Of a DNA stretch of 64,000 nucleotides, positions 25,641 to 34,832 are shown piece by piece. The position numbers were made by a program, and so were the translations under genes. This DNA comes from MADRE2 sp964397015 (GTDB lineage: Bacteria; Desulfobacterota; Desulfobacteria; Desulfobacterales; Desulfobacteraceae), in assembly GCA_964397015.1 (NCBI GenBank), contig CAYNHL010000001.1, forward strand, positions 43,736-107,735. Direction: 5' to 3'. The notes under the pieces were generated by a model that made no database searches, was not told the DNA's origin, and saw only the letters and a program-made list of their open reading frames with translations. Every line of letters starts with the position of its first letter. Position 1 is the first letter of the stretch.

Positions 25641-26518
25641 AAAAGCCGGGACATATCACGCTGTTCCTGGCAGCCTTCCTGCTCGCTGTCGCGGCCTCGG
25701 CCACGCTTGCAGCCACCGCTTCCCGGAGTTCGACCAAAGATGCATCTCAATGCATTTTTCTTCTTGAACAGGGCAGTATCAACTGGACTACCGGTACCAT
25801 CATCGCCCATGGTCAGGCGGCGCCCCTGGAAAACAGGGAAAAAAATGCCGACATTATTTTAGGAACTGCCAGGACACGTGCCCGCCGGAATATCATCGAG
25901 CTGATAAAAAAAATCCCGATTACCAGCACCATGGAAACCGGGGCTTACGCTGCCGGAAACGATGTGATAATGGCCGGTATTGAAAAAACCGCCATGGATG
26001 CCCGGGTATCACGCCAGGTATATTCATCAAACGGTGCACTGCATCTGACTATTGAAACAAGCATGTTCGGCGGTTTTCTTCAACTGGTCCTTCCTGAGGA
26101 AATCCGCCAGATCCCTGAAATAATGCCCGCGGTTGAAACGGAAAAAAAAGGCTCTGTTCACCAGGCCGTGGTTTTCGATTATACCGGCTTGATAATCGAT
26201 GCAAGGGATCTTGACTTCACACCGGTAATCTATCCAAAGGTCCTGGATGAACAGGGCCGTCAGCTTTATGCCTCAGAGTTCATCAGCCGGGAATACGCCG
26301 TACAGAAAGGTATCGTGGCCTACCACTGCGATATGGAACAGGCCGTCAGGGATGACCGGATCGGAATCAACCCCATTGTTATCAAAGGGCTTCGCACAGG
26401 TGAAGAAAACAAGTCCGCTATCATCATCAATATGTCAGACACCAACCAGCTCGAGGCGACGGCCGAACGGCATGCCTTTTTCAGAGAATGCCGGGTGATT
26501 ATTGTTTTGGGACAATGA
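25637..26518 (+). CDS. Exported LPP20-like protein, unknown function
   Basis: The 293-residue protein starts at a TTG overlapping the mobB stop. It has a signal peptide (about 1-26, ending ATLAA) with no lipobox. Residues 65-140 resemble the LPP20/FlgP-type fold common in deltaproteobacterial exported proteins (GTARTRARRNIIELIKKI, then VIMAGIEKTAMDARVSRQ). The C-terminal half (FDYTGLIIDARDLDFTP onward) is conserved-looking but unnamed. It is probably periplasmic. The last 20 bases overlap panC tail-to-tail. Confidence 0.7.
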   Translation: MKKPGHITLFLAAFLLAVAASATLAATASRSSTKDASQCIFLLEQGSINWTTGTIIAHGQAAPLENREKNADIILGTARTRARRNIIELIKKIPITSTMETGAYAAGNDVIMAGIEKTAMDARVSRQVYSSNGALHLTIETSMFGGFLQLVLPEEIRQIPEIMPAVETEKKGSVHQAVVFDYTGLIIDARDLDFTPVIYPKVLDEQGRQLYASEFISREYAVQKGIVAYHCDMEQAVRDDRIGINPIVIKGLRTGEENKSAIIINMSDTNQLEATAERHAFFRECRVIIVLGQ

Positions 26519-27350
26519 CAGTATTGTCAATCAGCCTGGTATCTCCGACCCTCACCGCGAGGGCAAGCAAAGTCCGGCCGGTGATGGTGTCCACTTTTTC
26601 CAGGGTTTCAGGGTTACAAAACCTGGCATATTCAACCCGGGCATGATCAAAGGATTCAATGAATTTTTCTACCTGCTGCTGAAGAACACCGGTATCTGTC
26701 TGGCCTTTTTGCACTGCCGACTTCGCCATTTCAAGAGCTTTGAACAGACAGGGTGCGGTTTTTCTCTCGGCATCGCTCAGGTATGTATTGCGTGAACTCA
26801 TGGCCAGCCCATCCGCCTCCCTGTAAATCTCTGCCCCCACAATTTCAATATTCCAGTCCAGGTCCTGTGTCATCTGCCGGATAACCCGGAGCTGCTGGTA
26901 ATCCTTTTGTCCAAAGACAGCTACCTGTGGCCTGATAATATTGAAAAGCTTGCTGACCACGGTTGCAACTCCCTCAAAATGACCGGGCCGGTATTGTCCG
27001 CACAGGTGACGGGGAAGCTCGGACAAGGAGACACAGGTCTGATAACCCGGGGGATATATATCTGCCGCAACGGGATGAAAAAGGATATCCACACCCGCTT
27101 TTTCTGCCAGCTCGATATCCCTGTCCAGGTCAGCCGGATAGGTGTCAAAATCTTCATTTTCACCAAACTGCGCCGGATTGACAAAAATACTGACCACCAG
27201 GTAATCACACAGGGATCTGCCTTTTTCCATAAGAGACAGATGGCCCTGGTGGAAAAATCCCATGGTTGGTACCAGGCATATGGTTTTTCCCTTTTTCTGA
27301 ACCGCCTGGGACCACTTGTGCATTTCAGCCTTGCTTTCTATTATATCCAT
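26499..27350 (-). CDS. panC: Pantothenate synthetase
   Basis: PanC joins pantoate and beta-alanine with ATP to make pantothenate. The 283-residue length is standard. The nucleotidyl-transferase motif LVPTMGFFHQGHLSLM (about 26-41), the FVNPAQFGENEDFDTYP stretch, FGQKDYQQL and the KMSKS-like SSRNTYLS are all visible. No other pantothenate genes are adjacent; it lies 30 bases downstream of the membrane kinase gene on the same strand. Confidence 0.95.
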   Translation of the reverse strand: MDIIESKAEMHKWSQAVQKKGKTICLVPTMGFFHQGHLSLMEKGRSLCDYLVVSIFVNPAQFGENEDFDTYPADLDRDIELAEKAGVDILFHPVAADIYPPGYQTCVSLSELPRHLCGQYRPGHFEGVATVVSKLFNIIRPQVAVFGQKDYQQLRVIRQMTQDLDWNIEIVGAEIYREADGLAMSSRNTYLSDAERKTAPCLFKALEMAKSAVQKGQTDTGVLQQQVEKFIESFDHARVEYARFCNPETLEKVDTITGRTLLALAVRVGDTRLIDNTVIVPKQ

Positions 27351-27380
27351 TGTCCAGTTCGCTCCTTATCCGTCGGTAGT

Positions 27381-29156
27381 TTAAACCGCCTGCATGATTT
27401 CATTGTTTTCTTCTCCATCGATATCATCAAACACTCTTTGCATGAAAGGAAAATATATTTCAATTCTTGTTCCGTCCCTGCCTGAAGCGGCATGGATAAA
27501 TCCATCGTGGGCCTGAACCATGTTCCAGACCACGGAAAGCTCCAGCCCGGTGCCGGACCAGCCCATGACCTTTTTAGTAAAAAACGGGGAAAAGAGGCGG
27601 TCCAGGTACTGCCTGGACAGCTGCTGTCCATTGCACAAGATCTTGAGACAGACATAAACTCCTGCCGGAATTTCCGTTTCCTCGGATTCCTGTGCATTCA
27701 GGCGGATCATGAACGTGGCGATCTTTACCCTTGGAATTTTTCCTTTTCCCGAAGGATAAAACGCGAACCACAGCAACCTGGCCAACGCAGCCTCCATGTG
27801 TTGATAAGAGCCCAAGATCATGGGCAGGTCCGGGGCAAGGTCAAGGATCGGTCCGGAATTTGCCCCCCCTGACAAGACAATACTTTCCGCCTCTCGGGAA
27901 GCCAGGAAACGGCTGATAAGCCTGTTGAGATCAAGGGGCTGTTTTCCGGCTCGAAGGCTGCTTGAAATCACCACAAAGTCACTTACAATGTCCGAAGCCA
28001 GCTGACCGGACTGCTGAATTATCTCGATACCTTTCCGGGTGACTCCATCCAGCTCCTCTTCCATCAGCAGTAGTTCCGGATAGGTGGCGATTCCAGACAA
28101 GACACTGCTCAGATCATGGGTCACCTGCCTGGATAGTCCGTCCAGGGCCTGATATTTCAATGCCTGTGCCAATTTTGCCTTGAGCTGGTCCCGTTCTCGC
28201 TCCAGGGCTTTTCTTTCCGAAACATCCCGGATGGTCCCCTGGTAAAAATGCGCGGACTTATGACTGCTGCCGGTTCGGATACCGTAAATCTCCACGTCAA
28301 CGGGCGTCCGGTCCCGGTGAAGAATCCGTGTTTCATAAACAAATTCTCCTTTTTTAATTGCAGTGTTGAATTCGTCCATTCTTCCGGGATCCATGAAATC
28401 ATGGAGATAACATCCTATCAGTTCTTTTTGTCCATAGCCGAAAATGGCATAGGCTGAAGGGCTTACATATGAAATTTTAAAATCATGGGTCAGCGACCAG
28501 ACCAGATCCGATGTAATTGCCGCCAGTCGCCTGAATTCCCTGCCTGAAGATTCAACAGCAAGGGTCAGCAGTCCCGGTGTGATTACCACCAGTGCGTTGG
28601 TAATCAGGAACAAGAATACATTTTCCTGGCCTGTCCTGTGAAAAGATCCCTGAAACCGCATTAAAAAGATATCCCAAAGCGCTGTTTGTTCAGGCAATAA
28701 AATCCCGATACAGTAAAGCGCGGCCAGGTTAAGGGCCAGGGTCATGATCCCGGTCCTGAACCTGCCGAAAATCACGCCCAGCAGGGAAAAAAGAAGCAAA
28801 TACATCCAGGAGGCCGCAAGACCTGATACTGCACCCGTGTAGACCCCGAAAACAAAAAAAACCAGGAGACCTGCCCACAGCCTGAGCCTGAAAGCTGCCT
28901 GCCTTACAAGGGCGACAAGGCATATCACTGTATAAAGCGCTGTATACAGGGCAAAAAAATGCCACTGCCCATTAATAACAGCCTGCCGGGCCAATATAAC
29001 AAAGGGGATGACTCCAATAATAGCCAGGGCGGTAAACGTCTGGGTAAAAATACGGGCCTGCCACTGGGCCAGCACGGAACCGGTGTGCTCATACAATGCC
29101 CGGTTTACCGGTATATTTTTTAATTCAAACAACGGTTGACTAATCCTTTTGTTCAC
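27381..29156 (-). CDS. Membrane PAS histidine-kinase-like protein with degenerate ATPase domain
   Basis: The 591-residue protein has about six N-terminal membrane segments (residues 38-200), a PAS domain (about 205-318), a dimerisation helix with His347 in QVTHDLSS, and a C-terminal HATPase-like domain. The F-box (LFSPFFTKK) and G2 box (WSGTGLELSVV) are present, but the N-box lacks its Asn (ALARLLWFAFYPSG) and the G1 DxGxG is replaced by LCNGQQ. It may not bind ATP normally. The GTG start has no clear Shine-Dalgarno sequence; a TTG at codon 9 is possible. Confidence 0.8.
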   Translation of the reverse strand: MNKRISQPLFELKNIPVNRALYEHTGSVLAQWQARIFTQTFTALAIIGVIPFVILARQAVINGQWHFFALYTALYTVICLVALVRQAAFRLRLWAGLLVFFVFGVYTGAVSGLAASWMYLLLFSLLGVIFGRFRTGIMTLALNLAALYCIGILLPEQTALWDIFLMRFQGSFHRTGQENVFLFLITNALVVITPGLLTLAVESSGREFRRLAAITSDLVWSLTHDFKISYVSPSAYAIFGYGQKELIGCYLHDFMDPGRMDEFNTAIKKGEFVYETRILHRDRTPVDVEIYGIRTGSSHKSAHFYQGTIRDVSERKALERERDQLKAKLAQALKYQALDGLSRQVTHDLSSVLSGIATYPELLLMEEELDGVTRKGIEIIQQSGQLASDIVSDFVVISSSLRAGKQPLDLNRLISRFLASREAESIVLSGGANSGPILDLAPDLPMILGSYQHMEAALARLLWFAFYPSGKGKIPRVKIATFMIRLNAQESEETEIPAGVYVCLKILCNGQQLSRQYLDRLFSPFFTKKVMGWSGTGLELSVVWNMVQAHDGFIHAASGRDGTRIEIYFPFMQRVFDDIDGEENNEIMQAV

Positions 29157-29214
29157 GTTAAGTAAAGTTTTACAGAATCAAGGAGAAAAAGCAATACGGT
29201 TGAAAGGAATATTT

Positions 29215-29793
29215 ATGGAAACTGTCATACCGTCGCGTGCTGACGCTTTCGCCCTTTTGAAACAATACAACACCAAAGAAAGTCTGATCCGCCATGCCAT
29301 CGCCGTTGAAGCGGTCATGGGCCATTTTGCCCGGCAATTCAACCGGGATGTCGAAAAATGGAAAATCATCGGCCTTGTTCATGACATTGACTACGAGATG
29401 TTTCCGGATCAGCACTGCCGGAAGGCTGCCCAAATCCTGGAAGAGCAAAACTGGCCCCAAGATTATATCCGGGCGGTCGTAAGCCATGGATGGGGTATCT
29501 GCAGTGATGTCAAACCGGAATCTCGTCTCGAGAAAACCCTGTATGCCGTTGACGAGCTGACCGGCCTGGTAGCCAGCGCAGCCCTGGTCAGGCCGTCAAA
29601 AAGCGTTCTGGACATCACTGCCAAATCCGTAAAAAAGAAATGGAAGGACAAACGGTTTGCTGCAGGGGTTGACCGCAGCATAATTGAAACAGGGTCTCGC
29701 ATGCTGGACATGGATCTTACAGAGCTCATCACAGGGGTCATAGAGGGTATGCGCCCGGTTGCCCAGGACATCGGGCTGAAAGGCACCTGCTGA
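29215..29793 (+). CDS. HD-domain protein
   Basis: The 192-residue protein carries HD-superfamily ligands: LIRHAIAVEAVM (about 25-36), LVHDIDYEM (about 53-61) and VVSHGWGI (about 87). It fits small cytosolic HD hydrolases that are often found near signalling genes; the substrate is unknown. I chose the ATG at 29215 (AAAGGA upstream) over a TTG at 29149 that would overlap the divergent kinase start. Confidence 0.75.
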   Translation: METVIPSRADAFALLKQYNTKESLIRHAIAVEAVMGHFARQFNRDVEKWKIIGLVHDIDYEMFPDQHCRKAAQILEEQNWPQDYIRAVVSHGWGICSDVKPESRLEKTLYAVDELTGLVASAALVRPSKSVLDITAKSVKKKWKDKRFAAGVDRSIIETGSRMLDMDLTELITGVIEGMRPVAQDIGLKGTC

Positions 29794-29911
29794 CCTGCCC
29801 GTCAAAACCCTGACACCCCGGGCTGCAATCTTTTCCCCATTGAACGGAACTCTTTTGAAAACTGATTATATAACTCTTTGAAATCAAAGACTTTTCTTTT
29901 TTCATTGCAAG

Positions 29912-29928
29912 TGGCACCATCTTTGCAT
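29912..29928 (+). promoter_or_regulatory. Sigma-54 (RpoN) promoter of the diguanylate cyclase gene
   Basis: TGGCACCATCTTTGCAT matches the -24/-12 consensus TGGCAC-N5-TTGCA with the required 10 bases between GG and GC. The predicted transcription start is near 29938, about 40 bases before the ATG. Sigma-54 promoters need an enhancer-binding activator; none is encoded next to it. Confidence 0.75.
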
Positions 29929-29979
29929 CATTTCTTTTTCAACTGATGAAGATCACATGAACACAGGAACGGTGTATTG

Positions 29980-31053
29980 ATGATGCCAAAAACGACGCTT
30001 ACCCGGAAAATATCAGCTGCCCTTTCACTGGTTTTCAGTGCTGCCCGGCAGCAGGCAGACCATAAAAAACTCAACCGCCACATCCTGGCGTTGAACCAGA
30101 AACACTCATCAAAGGAAATAATAGACGAGGTCTCAAGCTGCCTGAAGGCCATCCTGGACTACCGGCTTTTCGCCTTTGCCTTCCACTACAATAAAGGTGC
30201 AGCCGTCTGGCTGGATCCCAGGATGTACCGCAACTCCCTTGAATCAATCATTTTGACTGATTTCAACCTGTCATCATCAACAGAGATTGAATACATCAAC
30301 CAGACCTTTGATAAAAACGAAACCGGATCCCTGTGTGACATGGATCAACTGGTATCCTACGATATCAGCGAAAGCAACTGTAATGGAAGAATTTACCTGC
30401 TCCCGAGCCGGTCACTTTATCCCTACCATGACGAGATCATCCAGATAATCATGAAAAGTGCGGGGGTTGCCCTGTCGAGGCAGATGGCCATTGAAAATCT
30501 CAAGGAGGCCGCTGTAACCGATCCACTGACAGGGTGCTACAACCGGCGGGAATTTGAAAATCACCTTAACCGGCAGATGGCAATTGCCGCAAGACACAAA
30601 ACCAGCCTGTCGGTTTTCATGTTTGACCTGGACCACTTCAAGCAGATCAATGACACCCATGGTCACCTGGCCGGAGACCTTGTGCTGAAAAAGGTATCGG
30701 TAACGGTCAAAGACAACATGAGGGCCGGGGACATACTGGCCCGGTATGGAGGAGAAGAGTTTATAGCCATCCTTCCCCAGACATCTAAATCCAGGGCCAT
30801 AGAGCTTGCGGACCGCCTCCGGGAGATCATAGCTTCGCTGGAAATAAGGCACGAGGGCAGCCTGATAAAAATATCGGCCAGTTTTGGTGTGGCCCGGTTC
30901 ATACCCAACGCAGACATGAACAAGCTTATCCAGGATGCCGATACCATGCTGTACAAGGCGAAGCTGAACGGAAGAAACCGTGTAATGCCCGGGTTGATCA
31001 AACTGTGCTCAACCTGCAGCCCGCAAAAGTCTCCGGGCAAAGCAGGGACATAA
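29980..31053 (+). CDS. GGDEF diguanylate cyclase with N-terminal GAF-like region
   Basis: The 357-residue protein has no membrane segment. An N-terminal sensory region (about 30-175) resembles a GAF fold. The C-terminal GGDEF domain (about 180-340) has the start motif DPLTGCYNRREFE, the metal-binding FDLDHFKQINDTHGH, and an intact active site ARYGGEEF. An RAGD inhibitory site lies five residues before it, so product feedback by c-di-GMP is expected. ATG 29980 is preferred over a TTG three bases upstream. A sigma-54 promoter lies about 50 bases upstream. A c-di-GMP target could be the MshEN-like region of the ATPase at 49514-51877, but that is speculative. Confidence 0.92.
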   Translation: MMPKTTLTRKISAALSLVFSAARQQADHKKLNRHILALNQKHSSKEIIDEVSSCLKAILDYRLFAFAFHYNKGAAVWLDPRMYRNSLESIILTDFNLSSSTEIEYINQTFDKNETGSLCDMDQLVSYDISESNCNGRIYLLPSRSLYPYHDEIIQIIMKSAGVALSRQMAIENLKEAAVTDPLTGCYNRREFENHLNRQMAIAARHKTSLSVFMFDLDHFKQINDTHGHLAGDLVLKKVSVTVKDNMRAGDILARYGGEEFIAILPQTSKSRAIELADRLREIIASLEIRHEGSLIKISASFGVARFIPNADMNKLIQDADTMLYKAKLNGRNRVMPGLIKLCSTCSPQKSPGKAGT

Positions 31054-31058
31054 ATTTC

Positions 31059-33113
31059 CTATATCCGGAAGCGGCCTGTCAGCGATTGAAGCTGCTGCAT
31101 CACCCCGTTGAGGACATCTGCTCTTTCCTTGACATTCTCGCTCAATGCATTAATTTTCTCGGATGCCTCCAGCACCTCTGAAATATCCATGGCCACCTGG
31201 CCGGACATGGATGAACTTTGATTGATGTTTTCATTGACTTCCTGGATACCCTGTGACACCTGGCTTATATTTGCCGCAATGTTTCCGGTAGTCTCGGACT
31301 GGGATTCAATCGCCACTGCCGCCTCGCTGACAAAGGCATCGATCTGGTTGATGATTTCGGAAATTTCCTTGATTTCCGTTACCGTCCCTGTTATTTCCGC
31401 CTGGATGGCTTGAATGTTCTGGGCTATGTCCTGGGTAGCGCCGGCGGTCTGACTGGCCAGGTCCTTTATTTCATTTGCCACGACTGCAAAGCCCTTGCCC
31501 GCATCACCGGCCCTGGCCGCCTCGATGGTTGCATTTAGCGCCAGAAGGTTGGTCTGGGAAGAGATATTGTTGATGGTATCGGTTACCTTGTTGATCTCTT
31601 CAGCGGCTTTTCCAAGCTGGCTGATCCTGCCGGAGGCTTTTTCAGCCTGTGCCACGGCCTTTTTGGTTACATCCCTTGTCTTTATTGAATTCGAGGATAC
31701 ATTTTCAATATTCTGGTTCATGTCAGCCGCTCCTTCGGCCACGGTTTCAACATTGGTGGAGGCCTGCTCCATGGCGGCTGCGACAGAGTCCATGTTAACG
31801 CTCATTTCTTCTGCGGCCGATGCTACAGTGTTGAGTTTGTCAACCGCTGTCCTCGACCCTTTGTTCATGTCTTCGGCTATCTGGTTCAATTCACCGGATG
31901 AACGGCTCAGGGTGTCGACACCCTGGTTGAGCTCGGTGATCATCTGGGCGAGCCCCTTTACCATTTCGTTCATGGCATCGACCGTCTCCCGGATGGAGTC
32001 GTTTGCTTCATAGACAAAGGTATGCTTGAAATTTCCCCCGGCCACTTCTTTTGCCAGCGTTGCCATCGAGCCCATGTTGGCCATGAGCTGGCGGTTCATG
32101 AACATGATTATCACCACTCCGATGAGCAGGGCCAGGCTACCGCTTATGGCCGAGCTGATCAGAATCTGGCGGTTCATCCCTTCGATAAGCTCAGGCTCCG
32201 ACACAGCCACGCCAAAGGTCAGATCCCAGTTGTCAAAATGATTGACAAACGCATAGTACAGGGTTCCGTCATCTTTGTAGCTGACCGGCCCGCTGGACGT
32301 TTTGACAATGGCATCTCCATTTTCAAACCCGGCAACAGACATCCCCACATAATCCTTGTCTGGATGGGCCAGGATATCCCCTTCAGGGCCCGCTATGAAC
32401 GAATACCCTTTTCCTGAAACCTTGAGGCTTTCCACCAGGGTGATTACGTCAGGCGTCAAAACCACGCTGCTGACACTGTAAGCTCCCACGATAGTGTTAT
32501 CAATTTTTTCCCTGAAAGGTTTGAAAATCTGCATGCACAAACGGCCGTCATTGTTTAAAAGGGCCATGTGGGTCTGTTCTGCCATCAGCTGCTGGTAGAT
32601 TTCAGACGAAGGAGAAAAATATTCTCCGACATTGCGGGAACCATCTTCTTTTTTCTGGCTGGAAGAGACCTTGATCAGCTTGTCCTTGTAAAACTGGTAG
32701 ATCGCGATTTCAGAATCGGTGGACAGGCCGACAGCATCGACTGTTTCATATTCCCCGGTAACAAAGGTCAAACCGAAAATCATTTTCGGCAGGGTTTCCT
32801 TCGATGTTTCACCGGTCTTGCGATCCACAAGAGTCATGTCCGCCGTACGGGCCTCCACAAGCATAGCACCGGATTCAACTCCTTTGGACTCAAGAAGGCT
32901 GAGATCGGAATCCATGGCTTTTTGCTGCAGGTTGTATTTAAGCTCCATGCTTTTATTCAGGGCATCGGCCACATTTTCGATACTGACCTTTCCCTTTTGC
33001 AAGAACGCCTTCCTGCTCTGGTAGAAATTGACAACAGCGATCAGAACTATGGTGAGAACAATGATTCCCAAGGACCCGATATACAGTTTTTTGCCAAAAC
33101 CCATTTTTCTCAT
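31059..33113 (-). CDS. Methyl-accepting chemotaxis protein with Cache sensor
   Basis: The 684-residue protein has a first membrane helix (about 10-30), a periplasmic Cache-type domain (about 35-300, with YSFIAGPEGDILAHPDKDYVG), a second helix (about 315-337), a HAMP domain and a long coiled-coil signalling domain. The tip contacting CheA/CheW is around VVANEIKDLASQTAGATQDI. Glutamate/glutamine-rich methylation stretches flank it. It has no C-terminal pentapeptide tether. AAGGAG lies before the ATG. Confidence 0.95.
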   Translation of the reverse strand: MRKMGFGKKLYIGSLGIIVLTIVLIAVVNFYQSRKAFLQKGKVSIENVADALNKSMELKYNLQQKAMDSDLSLLESKGVESGAMLVEARTADMTLVDRKTGETSKETLPKMIFGLTFVTGEYETVDAVGLSTDSEIAIYQFYKDKLIKVSSSQKKEDGSRNVGEYFSPSSEIYQQLMAEQTHMALLNNDGRLCMQIFKPFREKIDNTIVGAYSVSSVVLTPDVITLVESLKVSGKGYSFIAGPEGDILAHPDKDYVGMSVAGFENGDAIVKTSSGPVSYKDDGTLYYAFVNHFDNWDLTFGVAVSEPELIEGMNRQILISSAISGSLALLIGVVIIMFMNRQLMANMGSMATLAKEVAGGNFKHTFVYEANDSIRETVDAMNEMVKGLAQMITELNQGVDTLSRSSGELNQIAEDMNKGSRTAVDKLNTVASAAEEMSVNMDSVAAAMEQASTNVETVAEGAADMNQNIENVSSNSIKTRDVTKKAVAQAEKASGRISQLGKAAEEINKVTDTINNISSQTNLLALNATIEAARAGDAGKGFAVVANEIKDLASQTAGATQDIAQNIQAIQAEITGTVTEIKEISEIINQIDAFVSEAAVAIESQSETTGNIAANISQVSQGIQEVNENINQSSSMSGQVAMDISEVLEASEKINALSENVKERADVLNGVMQQLQSLTGRFRI

Positions 33114-33132
33114 CTGATGCTCCTTAAAAACG

Positions 33133-33183
33133 ATTATCCTTAATTTAACACAACTTTATGAGTTGGTTGACTTTAAGGATAAT
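33133..33183 (-). terminator. 11-bp inverted repeat, probable hisHF terminator
   Basis: ATTATCCTTAA (33133-33143) and TTAAGGATAAT (33173-33183) are perfect reverse complements, with a small nested CAACT/AGTTG stem between them. Read on the minus strand the structure follows the hisHF stop and is followed by CGTTTTT, which fits an AT-rich intrinsic terminator. It also overlaps the likely MCP promoter zone, so an operator role is possible. Confidence 0.45.
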
Positions 33184-33222
33184 ATGAGGGATGCGTGATT
33201 ACAAGCAAAAAATGGGCGGATT

Positions 33223-34806
33223 TCAATCCCGGGTCTCGATCCCTGAGCTGATCATGTGTTTTTTCACCGCATTGATGGACACCTCTTTGCGGTGAAAAAT
33301 ACCGGCTGCCAGCGCGGCTTCTGCCCGGGTAGCTGAAAACACCTCGACAAAATGGCCGGGACACCCTGCACCGCTGGACGCGATCACAGGTATGGATACG
33401 GCATCCCGCACCAGGTTGATCAATTCAATATCAAATCCTGAATTGGTACCGTCCCTGTCAATGCAGTTGAGCAGAATCTCGCCTGCTCCAAGATCCTGGC
33501 AGGCTCTTGCAAGGGCGGGGGCATCGATATCCTGTACCTCTCGCCCTCCCTTTACCGTGCACTGGAACCAGCAGAAGGCCTCTTTGCCCGGACCTGGAAA
33601 CCCGGTCTGTATCACTTGCCGTCCCTGGGCCTGTTCCGGGCTTTTCACGTAAACCCGCCGGGGATCTATGCTGATGACAACAGCCTGGCTGCCGTAAACC
33701 TTTGATATGGTTTCAATGGCGCTTTTTCCGGTTTTAATCCCGGTTTTCAAATATTCCATGGCCACGTATACAGCATCGCTGCCAATGGAGACCTTGTCCG
33801 CGCCGGATCTGAAATACCGGGCAGCCACATCCAGGGCAGAGTAATGACGGCCTGAAGCATCGGTATAATCACGGATTCCCCCTCCGATGGTCAAAGGCAC
33901 AAAAACATGTTCTGATACCTGTTTCAAAACTGATATCATGGGAAGGTCTTCCAGTGGGAAATCCCTGAAGCCGGTAATATTCAGAAACGTTATTTCATCG
34001 GCCCCTTCATCGTAATACCGCCGGGCCAGTGACACGGGTTTTCCAAGGTTTCTCACATGGCCTTTTTTTTCCCTGACATCGTACTGGTCGCCCTTGGTCA
34101 CCACCAGGTCTCCGTCATCATTGGACCGGACATCCAGGCAGGCTACAATCCGGCGGGCCAGCCCGGAGCCCCTGGATTGTTTTTTTCCCAACGGACGGAT
34201 ATCCCGGGTGCCGATAAAATTTTCGAGCAGCCGAAGTCCGGCACTGCCGGATTTTTCCGGATGAAACTGAGTTCCGATAATATTGCCTCTTTGCACCGCG
34301 GATACAAAATCATATCCATAGGTGGTCCGGGTAAGCACTATGGCATCGTCTTCAGGCACCACATGAAAGGAATGAACAAAATAAAACTTGTCTCTTGGAT
34401 CTATGCCGTCAAGAAACAAGGAGTCCTGGTGAACGTGAATGCCGTTCCATCCGATATGGGGAACCGGTAGGCTGGTTTGAAACCGTTTTACACAGCCTTT
34501 GAAAACTCCCAGGCTTTCGCTGGCGGTCCCATCTTCCTCGCTGCCCTCGAACAGGGCATGCATACCCAGGCAGATGCCAAGAAAAGGCCTGTCTTCCGCA
34601 AGATAACGGCGCAACGGCGCCAGGTATCCTTTTGAGTTAAGCAAAGCGATCATGGTTTCATAATTTCCCACACCGGGAAAAACCAGTTTCCGGGCTGAAG
34701 GGATATCTTCAGGCCGTGTGACCGGCCGGACCGTTTCCCCTAGTTTTTCCAGGGCATTGGTTACACTCCGGACATTGCCGGCTCCATAATCCAATAAAGT
34801 AATCAT
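33223..34806 (-). CDS. hisHF: Imidazole glycerol phosphate synthase, fused HisH-HisF (eukaryotic type)
   Basis: The enzyme makes imidazole glycerol phosphate and AICAR from PRFAR and glutamine in histidine synthesis. The 527-residue protein fuses the glutaminase (about 1-205; nucleophile Cys79 in GICLGMHALFEG, His182 and Glu184 in TQFHPEKSG) to the cyclase barrel (about 218-525; Asp225 in ACLDVR, Asp381 in ISIDPRR, Asp450 in NCIDRDGTNSG). Bacteria usually encode HisH and HisF separately. Long stretches such as VTKGDQYDVREK, YFRSGADKVSIG and VIASSGAGCPGHF follow the fungal/plant HIS7 form, including its insertions. Start ATG 34806 (GGGAA upstream) is preferred to TTG 34836. No other his gene is adjacent. 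Confidence 0.92.
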   Translation of the reverse strand: MITLLDYGAGNVRSVTNALEKLGETVRPVTRPEDIPSARKLVFPGVGNYETMIALLNSKGYLAPLRRYLAEDRPFLGICLGMHALFEGSEEDGTASESLGVFKGCVKRFQTSLPVPHIGWNGIHVHQDSLFLDGIDPRDKFYFVHSFHVVPEDDAIVLTRTTYGYDFVSAVQRGNIIGTQFHPEKSGSAGLRLLENFIGTRDIRPLGKKQSRGSGLARRIVACLDVRSNDDGDLVVTKGDQYDVREKKGHVRNLGKPVSLARRYYDEGADEITFLNITGFRDFPLEDLPMISVLKQVSEHVFVPLTIGGGIRDYTDASGRHYSALDVAARYFRSGADKVSIGSDAVYVAMEYLKTGIKTGKSAIETISKVYGSQAVVISIDPRRVYVKSPEQAQGRQVIQTGFPGPGKEAFCWFQCTVKGGREVQDIDAPALARACQDLGAGEILLNCIDRDGTNSGFDIELINLVRDAVSIPVIASSGAGCPGHFVEVFSATRAEAALAAGIFHRKEVSINAVKKHMISSGIETRD

Positions 34807-34832
34807 AATATTTCCCGTTTGTTCTCCAGGGA

